From a virus, in IMG/VR virus record IMGVR_UViG_3300034063_001075, positions 1 to 64,000 of that record: DNA of 64,000 bases; one strand, 5' to 3'. Under the pieces are notes generated by a model, which was not told the DNA's origin, did not search any database, and was given only the letters and a program-made list of their open reading frames with translations. Made by a program: the position numbers and the translations under genes. This document shows, piece by piece, positions 1-7,709 of the stretch. How positions within the stretch are numbered: the stretch's first letter is position 1; every line of letters begins with the position of its first letter.

Positions 1-2572
1 CGCTAGCAGGCTGCGGTGCTACGACAGGTGGAGCAGCTTCGGGTTCGTCTTCTTTGGCTTTGAGTCCCTCTTCAACGGCGTCTAGTCCGGCCTTGCCGAG
101 AGCCGCTTTCAGGTCTTCTACGGCTTTGTTAGTCGCCACGTTTTCTTCGGATATCTGTGTGGCTAGCTCGACCGTCGGCTCCTCTTTGTAATCCTGCGGG
201 TTCTGCGCGAAGTCTTGTTTCAGGCCCTCGAAAATCTGTTCGGGAGATTCTTCGAGGGGCATCGTGTAACCCACAAATTCGGCAAGTCTTTCCGCCTGTG
301 CGGTATCCCCGCGATTAACAAGAGCTTCGTGAAGTTCTTGAACGCCTTGTAGTGCTTCAGGAGTTCTTTGGATTAGGCCGTCTGCGTTGACGTTATCGCG
401 AGCGGCACTCCAAACTTTGAACGTGTCAGCATCAGCCAAGTCTGTAGCGTTGCTCGGTAGCTTCTGAACTTCGCTTACCCATTGTTTGTCCTGCTCGACA
501 ATCTTCTGCTCATCAGGCGAAAGAGGCTGGTTTTGCATGACCTTCTGTTGAACAGCCTTGCGCTGTTCTTCGTCAGGTCTCTCGACTGTTACGGTCGGCG
601 TAGACGATGTAGTTGGTGTGGCTGAAACGGGTTTTGTCTCCTGTGCTGTTTCGAGACTGTCTAGCGCCTTGTTTGCTGCTTCGATTGTTTTGGAAAGAAC
701 ATCCCTATCCACGTCCTCGCCCACTGTTTCCGACTTCTCGCGTAGCACGGAAGCGGTCATTGGGCTTCCTGTCTGCTCTGCTTGATCGGCACGACGTCTC
801 AAAAGAACGGAAGCAAATTTCTGAATACCATCCCTAGCCACGTTCACGCCGCCGCCGAGAAGACCTCCGTACACAGCGGCTTGCACACTTTCGCCGACAA
901 TGTCTCCCAGCGTCGCTTCGGGGCGATAAGACGCAATGCCGACCATGCCTTGAACAAACTGATCGATACCTTCTTCGGTAGCTTCCATCCCCGCTTCTTT
1001 GAGATACCTCCCAAGGCGGCTCTTGAAGCCTTTCGTTTTCGCGGCGGAAAACAGAGCGTCTACACCCGTTTTCCCGAAAGCAGAGGTGACGATTGCTGTG
1101 CTTACGCCAGAGGCTACTGCCGGAAGTTGGGCGCGATTCAAAGCGTCCTGCATCATTTCGTCTTCCGACATGACTCCAGCGCCTGCCTTCATGTTTTGAT
1201 CCATGTTGGCTTCGTACGCGTCGATGAACGTTCCGCCGTAAGACTGCATAGCTGATATACCAACCGAGGTTTTGAAACCCGCGTCGCTTACGATCTTGGG
1301 GAGAATGGTTCGGGCAGCTTGCGCCTGAATTGCAGGGTTTGCAATTCCTGCACCGCTGAACCCTGATGGGTTTCTAGCTGTAAGAGCATTCGCCAGTTGC
1401 CGTCCCGCAACGGCTCTTGTACCGCCAGCGACCACGCCACCCGCCAGTAAGGGGATTACTACGCTCGACGAAGTGGCTACGAAGTCTCCGGGGTCGCCTA
1501 TAACAGGCGTGGATTTTACGCCGAGAGCTTCGCGATATTGGCTTGCTTCTTCCAACCCCTCTCCAATTTTATCAGCAGTAGCGAGGAGCGATTTTGTAGT
1601 GTCGCTCGGTTTGCCGGATACAACATTGTCTACCGCAGAGGAGGCTCCAGCCGCTAACCCAATCGCAGGTTGGATAAGCGTCCCCATGAACGAATCCTTA
1701 ACGCCTGATCCGACGGCCCTCGCAAATGCGCCAACATCACCAATCTTATCCCGGTATGCGTTGACCGCATCCGCACTTGAAGCAAAGTCCCCTTGCGCTT
1801 CGAACGTTGAGAAATCACTGGTGTTTTTACGGAGCGCTTGAGCCATCCGTTCGCCTGTTGCTTCCCGATTAGCAGCAAAGTCTGCTAGAGCGCTTTGCTT
1901 CATCGCTGGGGTTGCTTCGGGGATGGAATTGATTGCGGACCTAAATTTGTTCTCGTCTAGCTGGTTATCCGGTGTGACAGCGATGCGCCCGTTTACAACC
2001 GCCCCTTGGATTTGATTGCGTGAGAGCTTTGCCAGCTTGTCTGCGGATTCCAAAAAGTTTCTGCGAACATCGGGGTCTTGGTATTCGTCTGCTAGGTCGG
2101 CGTACGCTTTCCGAAGCTGCGTTTCCTTAACTCTGATTGGGTCTTCGTTGTATCTTTGAATTTCTCCGTCCTTACCGATGCCCGTCATCCGAGCAAACGG
2201 CGAAAGTTTGTCTTCGTCCGCTATTTCGGGGAGAGGCCGGGGGTCGAATTTGTCCCAAGGCTCGAATCCGGGTCTGACGGCGTCTCCCTTTCCGTCTCCT
2301 TGAAAAAATCTCTGAGATTTAGTCGGTTCCTGTTGGGCAATAATCGCGGCTGCTTGCGAGACTTTATCTAGGTCGAATTGAACAACGCGCCCGAGAATTT
2401 CTTTACGTTTTTCCGCGTGTTTTTCGTCGGACCAAGTCGGTCCAATGCGCTTCTTCGCTTCTTCAGACCACGCATCTAAAATACTGACCTTCTTTGAAGG
2501 GTCAGCTTCCCCGAAGCGGGGGGATGCTTCGATATCAGCCCACTTCGGAAACGGGTCGGTTGGCCGAGACAT
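1..2572 (-). CDS. Large internal virion-type protein (C-terminus cut by window edge)
   Basis: An open frame runs unbroken from ATG at 2572 to the left window edge, giving at least 857 residues with the C-terminus missing. It begins MSRPTDPFPKWADIE. The N-terminal third is charged and helical; the middle holds Gly/Ala/Val-rich stretches such as LLAGGVVAGG and YGGLLGGG that could insert in or cross a membrane; the C-terminal part is acidic and coiled-coil-like. Long proteins of this make-up at the end of a podovirus structural operon are usually internal virion or ejection proteins. No transglycosylase or protease motif was seen. It is the last visible gene of the minus-strand structural operon, 5 bp after its neighbour. 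The ejection role is inferred from length, composition and position only. Confidence 0.75.
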   Translation of the reverse strand, partial: MSRPTDPFPKWADIEASPRFGEADPSKKVSILDAWSEEAKKRIGPTWSDEKHAEKRKEILGRVVQFDLDKVSQAAAIIAQQEPTKSQRFFQGDGKGDAVRPGFEPWDKFDPRPLPEIADEDKLSPFARMTGIGKDGEIQRYNEDPIRVKETQLRKAYADLADEYQDPDVRRNFLESADKLAKLSRNQIQGAVVNGRIAVTPDNQLDENKFRSAINSIPEATPAMKQSALADFAANREATGERMAQALRKNTSDFSTFEAQGDFASSADAVNAYRDKIGDVGAFARAVGSGVKDSFMGTLIQPAIGLAAGASSAVDNVVSGKPSDTTKSLLATADKIGEGLEEASQYREALGVKSTPVIGDPGDFVATSSSVVIPLLAGGVVAGGTRAVAGRQLANALTARNPSGFSGAGIANPAIQAQAARTILPKIVSDAGFKTSVGISAMQSYGGTFIDAYEANMDQNMKAGAGVMSEDEMMQDALNRAQLPAVASGVSTAIVTSAFGKTGVDALFSAAKTKGFKSRLGRYLKEAGMEATEEGIDQFVQGMVGIASYRPEATLGDIVGESVQAAVYGGLLGGGVNVARDGIQKFASVLLRRRADQAEQTGSPMTASVLREKSETVGEDVDRDVLSKTIEAANKALDSLETAQETKPVSATPTTSSTPTVTVERPDEEQRKAVQQKVMQNQPLSPDEQKIVEQDKQWVSEVQKLPSNATDLADADTFKVWSAARDNVNADGLIQRTPEALQGVQELHEALVNRGDTAQAERLAEFVGYTMPLEESPEQIFEGLKQDFAQNPQDYKEEPTVELATQISEENVATNKAVEDLKAALGKAGLDAVEEGLKAKEDEPEAAPPVVAPQPAS

Positions 2573-2577
2573 GAAAT

Positions 2578-3765
2578 TTAGTTGCCGTAGGCGTCGTCTT
2601 GTTGCGTTCTAGGAGCTTGCGGATTGGTGTTTCCCTGCGGAGTGTTGTCCACGCCGTCCAAGAAAGCGTTCACTGCGTCTTGGGCTTGCGTCACGGGGTT
2701 GTCGCCCATGACTCGCCTCTCAACGACGGACTTGGCTTTCTGAATTCCTTCCATCGCCTTTTCGTATTCCGCAATGACCGAAGTCTTTTTGTCGGACGCC
2801 AAGTCATCCAGCTTTCCGCCGCTGCCAGACTTGAGGGCCTTGATCCGGTCTGAATAATTTGTCAAAGCTTCGTTGGCCTGCTTGATAAAACCGATGTCGC
2901 TCTGCAACTCGCCAAGCTTCTCACGGTTGAAAAACTGCTCTCCGGTGGTCGGGTCTTTCTCAACCATCCCGTCCAAAACAGATTTCCCGACGCCCATACC
3001 ACGCAGCTTGTTCGCTTCTTCCGAGAAGGACTGACCCCGTTCAATAGCCGCCATCGCTTGCGAGGGGCTCATACCGTTGTTCACAGCCTCGTTGAACTTC
3101 GCACGTAAGTCAGGCGATAGGAGGTCACCCGCCTGCTGCATTTTCCAATTCATGTCATCCGTCGCCTGCTGCCTTTGGAACGGAACCGCACCAACTGCGG
3201 TTGCTTGCTCTTGCTCTTGTTTGCGACGGGCCTCCCAATCTGACTTTAGGTCAGTCATGTAGTCTGTGTCTTTGACCGCCTTGATATCTGGAGAATACTT
3301 CGCGAACGGATATTTCTTATCTAGATCAACGATGCCCTCGTAATTAAGGGTTCCTTGCTCATTCAGATCGTTGTAATCCGCCATCCACCCAACGCCGTCA
3401 TTGTCGATTTTGTTCTGCTGAATGCGTCCTTGGTTGTACCGCTCTAGCTGCAAACGCTTTTGAAGCTCGTCACCGATAATTTCCCGGCGCTCTAAAACAA
3501 GGTCACGGGTGCGGTCTTCAACTGCTAGCTCTCTAGCAGCACGATACCTTTTCTCCATCTCGTCAGGCATGGCATCACGGGCCTGCCTTCCGGGGTTCAT
3601 CACAAAGTCATCAAAACCGTAAAGCGGCCTGCCGCGAGTAACGTTAGCCTTTACGTCCAACCCGTAGTCGCCGTAAGAGCCTCGCTCTCTCGCCGACGCA
3701 CGGGTCTGCGGAATGAGGTCGTTCAGGGCCTCGGAGAGGGCTGAATACATATCATCGTCAGCCAT
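2578..3765 (-). CDS. Helical structural protein, unknown function
   Basis: A 395-residue protein. I prefer ATG at 3765 (MADDDMYSAL) because it lies just after the stop of the upstream gene at 3767; an in-frame TTG twelve bases earlier is possible. It is rich in Glu, Arg, Gln and Lys with long predicted helices, for example around MEKRYRAARELAVEDRTR, and ends in a Pro/Gln/Asn-rich tail. No known domain was recognised. Its place between other helical proteins and the giant internal-type protein suggests a virion component, perhaps internal, but nothing in the sequence proves it. Confidence 0.75.
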   Translation of the reverse strand: MADDDMYSALSEALNDLIPQTRASARERGSYGDYGLDVKANVTRGRPLYGFDDFVMNPGRQARDAMPDEMEKRYRAARELAVEDRTRDLVLERREIIGDELQKRLQLERYNQGRIQQNKIDNDGVGWMADYNDLNEQGTLNYEGIVDLDKKYPFAKYSPDIKAVKDTDYMTDLKSDWEARRKQEQEQATAVGAVPFQRQQATDDMNWKMQQAGDLLSPDLRAKFNEAVNNGMSPSQAMAAIERGQSFSEEANKLRGMGVGKSVLDGMVEKDPTTGEQFFNREKLGELQSDIGFIKQANEALTNYSDRIKALKSGSGGKLDDLASDKKTSVIAEYEKAMEGIQKAKSVVERRVMGDNPVTQAQDAVNAFLDGVDNTPQGNTNPQAPRTQQDDAYGN

Positions 3766-3766
3766 A

Positions 3767-4300
3767 TTATTCTTCAACTTCCGAAGTTGGGGCCGGAGTC
3801 GGTACAGCTTCGTCCTGCTTTTTCTGCGCTATCGCTAACGCGGCCTTCATAGCGGCGGAGAGTTTGTCGGGGTCTAAAAGGTCGGTGTTTTCTTTGTACA
3901 TCTCCGCTAGACGGGAATCGAAAGCCTCGGGTCTTTGGCCTGTTGGGTTCAGTTTCTCCTTTTCGTAAAAGTCTTTAAGATAATTTGTCGTGGCTTCTTC
4001 CGGGCTTTCCATGCCCGTTTTGAATTTGCGATCAATCGCGGATCGACGTTCATCTAAGCTATTCTTCGCTACAAGAAGCTGAGGGTCGTACTCCCCAAAT
4101 TGCACTGCTCTCTGGTAAGCGTTACGGACCATGCGTCTAGCGTTGTTTTCGCTTTTAAGGAACGCACGTGCTTCGTCTTCTAGATTTTCCCGCTCGCGGA
4201 TGCGTTCGAAAAAACCCGGAGCAGCGCGGCCACCTGCTTCCGTATTAAGGCTTTGAAGGCGCTGTCCGCGTGATAGTGGTTGAGTGGGTGTCGGCTCCAT
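3767..4300 (-). CDS. Helical protein, unknown function
   Basis: A 177-residue protein starting MEPTPTQPLSRG. A disordered start is followed by strongly charged helices (IRERENLEDEARAFLKSENN) and a Pro/Thr-rich acidic tail. It sits 3 bp from the gene above and 1 bp from the gene below, so it is co-translated with them. No family recognised; probably virion-associated from context. Confidence 0.72.
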   Translation of the reverse strand: MEPTPTQPLSRGQRLQSLNTEAGGRAAPGFFERIRERENLEDEARAFLKSENNARRMVRNAYQRAVQFGEYDPQLLVAKNSLDERRSAIDRKFKTGMESPEEATTNYLKDFYEKEKLNPTGQRPEAFDSRLAEMYKENTDLLDPDKLSAAMKAALAIAQKKQDEAVPTPAPTSEVEE

Positions 4301-4303
4301 ACG

Positions 4304-5482
4304 TTATGCTACTTGTCCTTTCGATTTCTTTGCTCTGTCTGACGCGGCTTGCGCCTCTTCGGGGCTGTTCCATTGACGGGCATACCCAATGACCTGTCCG
4401 CTCGGAGCAGTAATCATCCTGCTGACGTTGTCAGGTAAGGGACCCGTCGGAGTGGTCGCTGTCCCCCCGCGTGGAAGTGGAACCTGTTGCGGTGTGGCTG
4501 GCTTGGGCTCCAAAGGGACTTGCCCAATTCCCTGCACGTTTCCGGTTTGAGGGGTGGGGGCGTTCTGCTTCGCGTAAATGTCTCGCGCAGTTTCGAGTGA
4601 CGCGCCTGAGAAAATTGAGCCGGAATAGCCAACCCCCGGTCTGTAGGTGTCTGTGCGACCATCGGGTTGATTGATGTTTGTTCCTTCTATGCCGGGAACG
4701 AAAACGTTTCGGGAAGCGGGTGTTAGCGTACTTTTTGTGACTGGGTCGTAGGCTGGCTGTAACTCTGGCATCCCTTTTCCGGAAGCGATTGCGCCGTCTA
4801 TCTCCATTCTCTGGCCCATGATGTCCGTGTTGGCCCACGATTTTCTAAACGGGTCTGACTCCCCAACAGGGGTTTCTGGACTGCCTGCGGCTTGCCAATC
4901 CTCGTAACGCTTTTTCGTTTCGTTGTTTATTACCTGCCGCCAATAATCGTTGTTTTGTTCAGAACGGTCTTTGAAGTCCCCGACAACGGTGTCCTTAACC
5001 GCTTCTGGCGTAGCGTTTGCCTTGTAGAACTCATCAAGATAGGCCCCGATATTTGAGGGGCTTCCCTGCGTCGGGTCGAAGTTGCCCGTCATGGACGGAG
5101 GGGGAGTATCGGGAAGCCGATTGGTGACGTCTTGATTCCCCATCGTCGGCAGAAACCCCCCTCCCGGCCCGATGCGCTGAATACCTTGTTCTGGCGATGA
5201 TTCAAACCCACCCCCCGGAGCGACGTCTTGGGCGATAGCCGCTTGTCGGGCGACTCCAATGTCACGGTCAGATGGGCCGACTAAGCCACCCGGAGTTTGG
5301 GCGGGGCCTTCGTAGCCACCCACGACAACGGGACCCGTAATATTCGGAGGCGTGAAAGTCGCCCCGGCTGGGGCCGGGGTTGGGGAGAAATTCGGAACGC
5401 CAGCAGTGTCCCTAGCAGCCGTCAACGCCTCGCTAGCAATGTCGAAAGGGCTTTTCGGGGGTTTACGTGGTTGTGGCGGCAT
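4304..5482 (-). CDS. Pro/Gly-rich structural protein, unknown function
   Basis: A 392-residue protein starting MPPQPRKPPKSPFD. The first ~150 residues are Pro/Gly-rich and low in complexity (GPGGGFLPTMG, DTPPPSMTG); the middle (YLDEFYKANATPEAVKD) looks folded; the C-terminus is again Pro/Thr/Gln-rich. No family recognised. A CATATACC site lies about 40 bases upstream of the start, so this may open a sub-operon (this gene and those down to position 1). Virion role is inferred from position. Confidence 0.7.
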   Translation of the reverse strand: MPPQPRKPPKSPFDIASEALTAARDTAGVPNFSPTPAPAGATFTPPNITGPVVVGGYEGPAQTPGGLVGPSDRDIGVARQAAIAQDVAPGGGFESSPEQGIQRIGPGGGFLPTMGNQDVTNRLPDTPPPSMTGNFDPTQGSPSNIGAYLDEFYKANATPEAVKDTVVGDFKDRSEQNNDYWRQVINNETKKRYEDWQAAGSPETPVGESDPFRKSWANTDIMGQRMEIDGAIASGKGMPELQPAYDPVTKSTLTPASRNVFVPGIEGTNINQPDGRTDTYRPGVGYSGSIFSGASLETARDIYAKQNAPTPQTGNVQGIGQVPLEPKPATPQQVPLPRGGTATTPTGPLPDNVSRMITAPSGQVIGYARQWNSPEEAQAASDRAKKSKGQVA

Positions 5483-5522
5483 AACAATAGATAATAGAAA
5501 TACTTAGGGTAAATGCAACTCG

Positions 5523-5530
5523 CATATACC
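5523..5530 (-). promoter_or_regulatory. GGTATATG junction site
   Basis: CATATACC on the plus strand in the 47-base gap between the adaptor-like gene and the Pro/Gly-rich gene. One of 13 copies of this octamer in the window, almost all at gene junctions. Confidence 0.4.
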
Positions 5531-6528
5531 TAGTAAAAATTACGAAGCCTTCGGATTTGAAAAGAGGACGGGTCGATCTGACCGCGATTGATAGCCCCGC
5601 CACGGAACTCCCGCATTTCTAGATTGAGGGTCGAAAAAGCTTTTTGCCAGTAGTCTTCGGCTCGTTCGAGGTCATTTTTGTTTTCGTAGTTAATCGCTAG
5701 CATCCCAAGCTTCAAGGCCCCCAAGTTGCCGGGGATGATGATTTCGTCCTTGTTACCGTCCACCGGGACAAACCTGCGTTTACAGACGGCGCGGACATGG
5801 GTGACGGGAAGAAGCGACGACACTTTGTATCGCCGAAACGACGGTGATGTGTCCTCGGGAACGTATACCGACAGAGGTGTTAGCTCTCCCGGTGCTGGTG
5901 ATGCGCCTACATACGCTGTGCTCCACCCATACATGGCAACATCTCCATAAGTAATAGGCTTTATAACAGAGGTAATCCGTTCAAACACTTCTGTAGAAAC
6001 GAAAGGAGTCGAAGGTGTTGGCAATGGAATCTCTAACTCGACGGGGGTTGGGGAGCCCCCTGAAGAAACCGTGGTCCCATAGCCCTTGACATACATCTTA
6101 CCGGGGGTGTTGGGGTCCAAGGGGTCGTAAGCATCGGCAGGGTTAAAGGTTTGAATTACGATTCGAACGGGCGTTTCAAAATCCTTTTCAAGAGGATGCC
6201 CTTCTCCCTCATCCACAAGCATTTGCATTCCTGCGCCTACGTCTGGCGAAATATGCCCCGGACCCCCGGTGATATATTCGTGAAACCGCCCATACACCTG
6301 TGTTCCGCGCCCTTCGATTTGGGCTGCTAGAATGCTAGAAAACTGCTTGGGGAGAGCTATTCGACCCTGCGAAGCTTCGAAGTCCAAAACCTCGGTCGTC
6401 CCCAACCACTTGCCGCTGGACAGAAATCGTTCGCAAACCTCGTTCAGGATACGAATAAACTCCGCCGTTGTCGGTGGAGCGTAACTTTGTAGAGCGCCGT
6501 AGGCGCGATCGAAAGTGAGACGATTCAT
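5530..6528 (-). CDS. Adaptor / tail-tubular-A-like virion protein
   Basis: A 332-residue protein starting MNRLTFDRAYGALQSYAPP. The N-terminus (TAEFIRILNEVCERFLSSG) is a helical segment like those at the start of podovirus head-to-tail adaptors (T7 gp11-like and relatives), which carry a helical bundle followed by beta-rich parts; here residues ~50-280 look beta-rich. The C-terminus has a helical repeat-like stretch (NYENKNDLERAEDYWQKAF). In the family the adaptor joins the portal to the tail nozzle. Assignment rests on pattern and genome context, not on an alignment; another neck or tail protein is possible. Confidence 0.5.
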   Translation of the reverse strand: MNRLTFDRAYGALQSYAPPTTAEFIRILNEVCERFLSSGKWLGTTEVLDFEASQGRIALPKQFSSILAAQIEGRGTQVYGRFHEYITGGPGHISPDVGAGMQMLVDEGEGHPLEKDFETPVRIVIQTFNPADAYDPLDPNTPGKMYVKGYGTTVSSGGSPTPVELEIPLPTPSTPFVSTEVFERITSVIKPITYGDVAMYGWSTAYVGASPAPGELTPLSVYVPEDTSPSFRRYKVSSLLPVTHVRAVCKRRFVPVDGNKDEIIIPGNLGALKLGMLAINYENKNDLERAEDYWQKAFSTLNLEMREFRGGAINRGQIDPSSFQIRRLRNFY

Positions 6529-6559
6529 CGGTTACTTATACTGTTATATCGTGCTCAAA

Positions 6560-6766
6560 TCAAGCAGGTTCGGAAGGCGCTGCATGGGGGGTAGCCATTT
6601 GCGGAATTACCCTATCCTCCGGAGGAGTACCCGCTTCGCGGATCGCATTTACGATGGAAATGAAGAAAGGAACCTCTTTCCCCTTTATCTCAGTTCTTTC
6701 CAAAAATGTCTGGAGCCATTCGAACTGATCGGCGGTAAGCCTGAGTGTAAACATATTAAGATTCAT
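6560..6766 (-). CDS. Small protein, unknown function
   Basis: A 68-residue protein, MNLNMFTLRLTADQFEWL and onward. I chose ATG at 6766, which overlaps the preceding stop; a second ATG at 6754 lies one base after that stop and is also plausible. The segment LTADQFEWLQTFLERTEIKG looks like a helix-turn-helix-sized fold but is too short to assign. The tail is Pro/Ala-rich. Confidence 0.55.
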   Translation of the reverse strand: MNLNMFTLRLTADQFEWLQTFLERTEIKGKEVPFFISIVNAIREAGTPPEDRVIPQMATPHAAPSEPA

Positions 6767-7178
6767 TGGATGTGCTTTCTGCTTGAACTGGACCCCACTT
6801 GTCAATGGGGCATTTTTCGTGGGGCATACGGAGTTTGAATTTAGTAGAACACCCACATTTCAAACATCGTCCGCCCCCCATCATAGCTTTTTCGCTCCAG
6901 AACTCGCAACCTTTACACACAGATTGCCTCGCGTCAAATTGCTCGTCGCTTAGAACTTTGCCACCGTCTTCAATCCACTTTTTAATACTGAACCCTGCGG
7001 TACGTGCCTGTTTTAAGAAACCCGGAGCGCTATACTTTTTGACCAACATCTCATGGTCTTCGTCAGTTAAAGACAACAGATCGCCGTCTGCCGTGGCGTA
7101 TTTCAAAACGTCTTCAATATAGCCTTTAGGGCGCTGCGTGGCTCTTACTTCTAGCTGAGCTTTAGTAAATGTTTTCAT
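6756..7178 (-). CDS. Zinc-ribbon protein in structural operon
   Basis: A 140-residue protein. The C-terminal half has a clear cysteine cluster: CKGCEFW, then about 14 residues later CLKCGC and finally a CP before DKW, consistent with one or two zinc sites. This Cys pattern is common in small phage proteins between tail genes but has no established function. Its start overlaps the stop of the Cys-rich gene upstream (ATGA), showing translational coupling. Confidence 0.7.
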   Translation of the reverse strand: MKTFTKAQLEVRATQRPKGYIEDVLKYATADGDLLSLTDEDHEMLVKKYSAPGFLKQARTAGFSIKKWIEDGGKVLSDEQFDARQSVCKGCEFWSEKAMMGGGRCLKCGCSTKFKLRMPHEKCPIDKWGPVQAESTSNES

Positions 7179-7705
7179 GGTGCTTGATTTTCTGCTGAAG
7201 GGTCGGGACCTCCAATGCTGTTAAAAACGCGTAGGGAGCGAGACGTCCGAGACGATTGCCCCGCTAGGCAGGTGCGTAGATTATCAACCATGCTCTCGGT
7301 AATTACAAAAGTGCCTCCCCATCTATAACACTCATCACAACACCGTCCACAGTTGTCGTTGCCGGAGCGATAACAATCGCCATTATTAAGGTTGATTGTG
7401 CCTAATTCTTGACCACAAGAAGTTTCTTCTGTGCAAGAGTCGAGTACGACATCAAACACAGCGCGGTCGCAAACGTGCGAACCAGCACAAGGTCCTTCGC
7501 AGTGATTATACTCGATATCAACGGTAATAGGATACCGCGCTTGACAAGCTAATTCCAAAACGTTGCCGGAACCGCAGCCGTTGTAAATTTCGGACCCGGT
7601 AGCATCCCGCGCTTTTATCCAACCGACTCCTGAATGACAGTTGTCTTGTACAGACTCGTCACACTGGAACACTAGGCAAACTGGGCAACAAGCAAGGCTA
7701 GCCAT
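7175..7705 (-). CDS. Cysteine-rich protein, unknown function
   Basis: A 176-residue protein with about 21 cysteines, spread over the first 150 residues in varied spacings (MASLACCPVCLVFQC, CGRCCDECYRWGG). This is far more than its neighbours. No signal peptide is obvious, so disulphides would have to form outside the cytoplasm or in the virion, or the cysteines bind metal. Position between a fibre gene and a zinc-ribbon gene suggests a virion surface part. No family recognised. Confidence 0.72.
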   Translation of the reverse strand: MASLACCPVCLVFQCDESVQDNCHSGVGWIKARDATGSEIYNGCGSGNVLELACQARYPITVDIEYNHCEGPCAGSHVCDRAVFDVVLDSCTEETSCGQELGTINLNNGDCYRSGNDNCGRCCDECYRWGGTFVITESMVDNLRTCLAGQSSRTSRSLRVFNSIGGPDPSAENQAP

Positions 7706-7709
7706 TATA

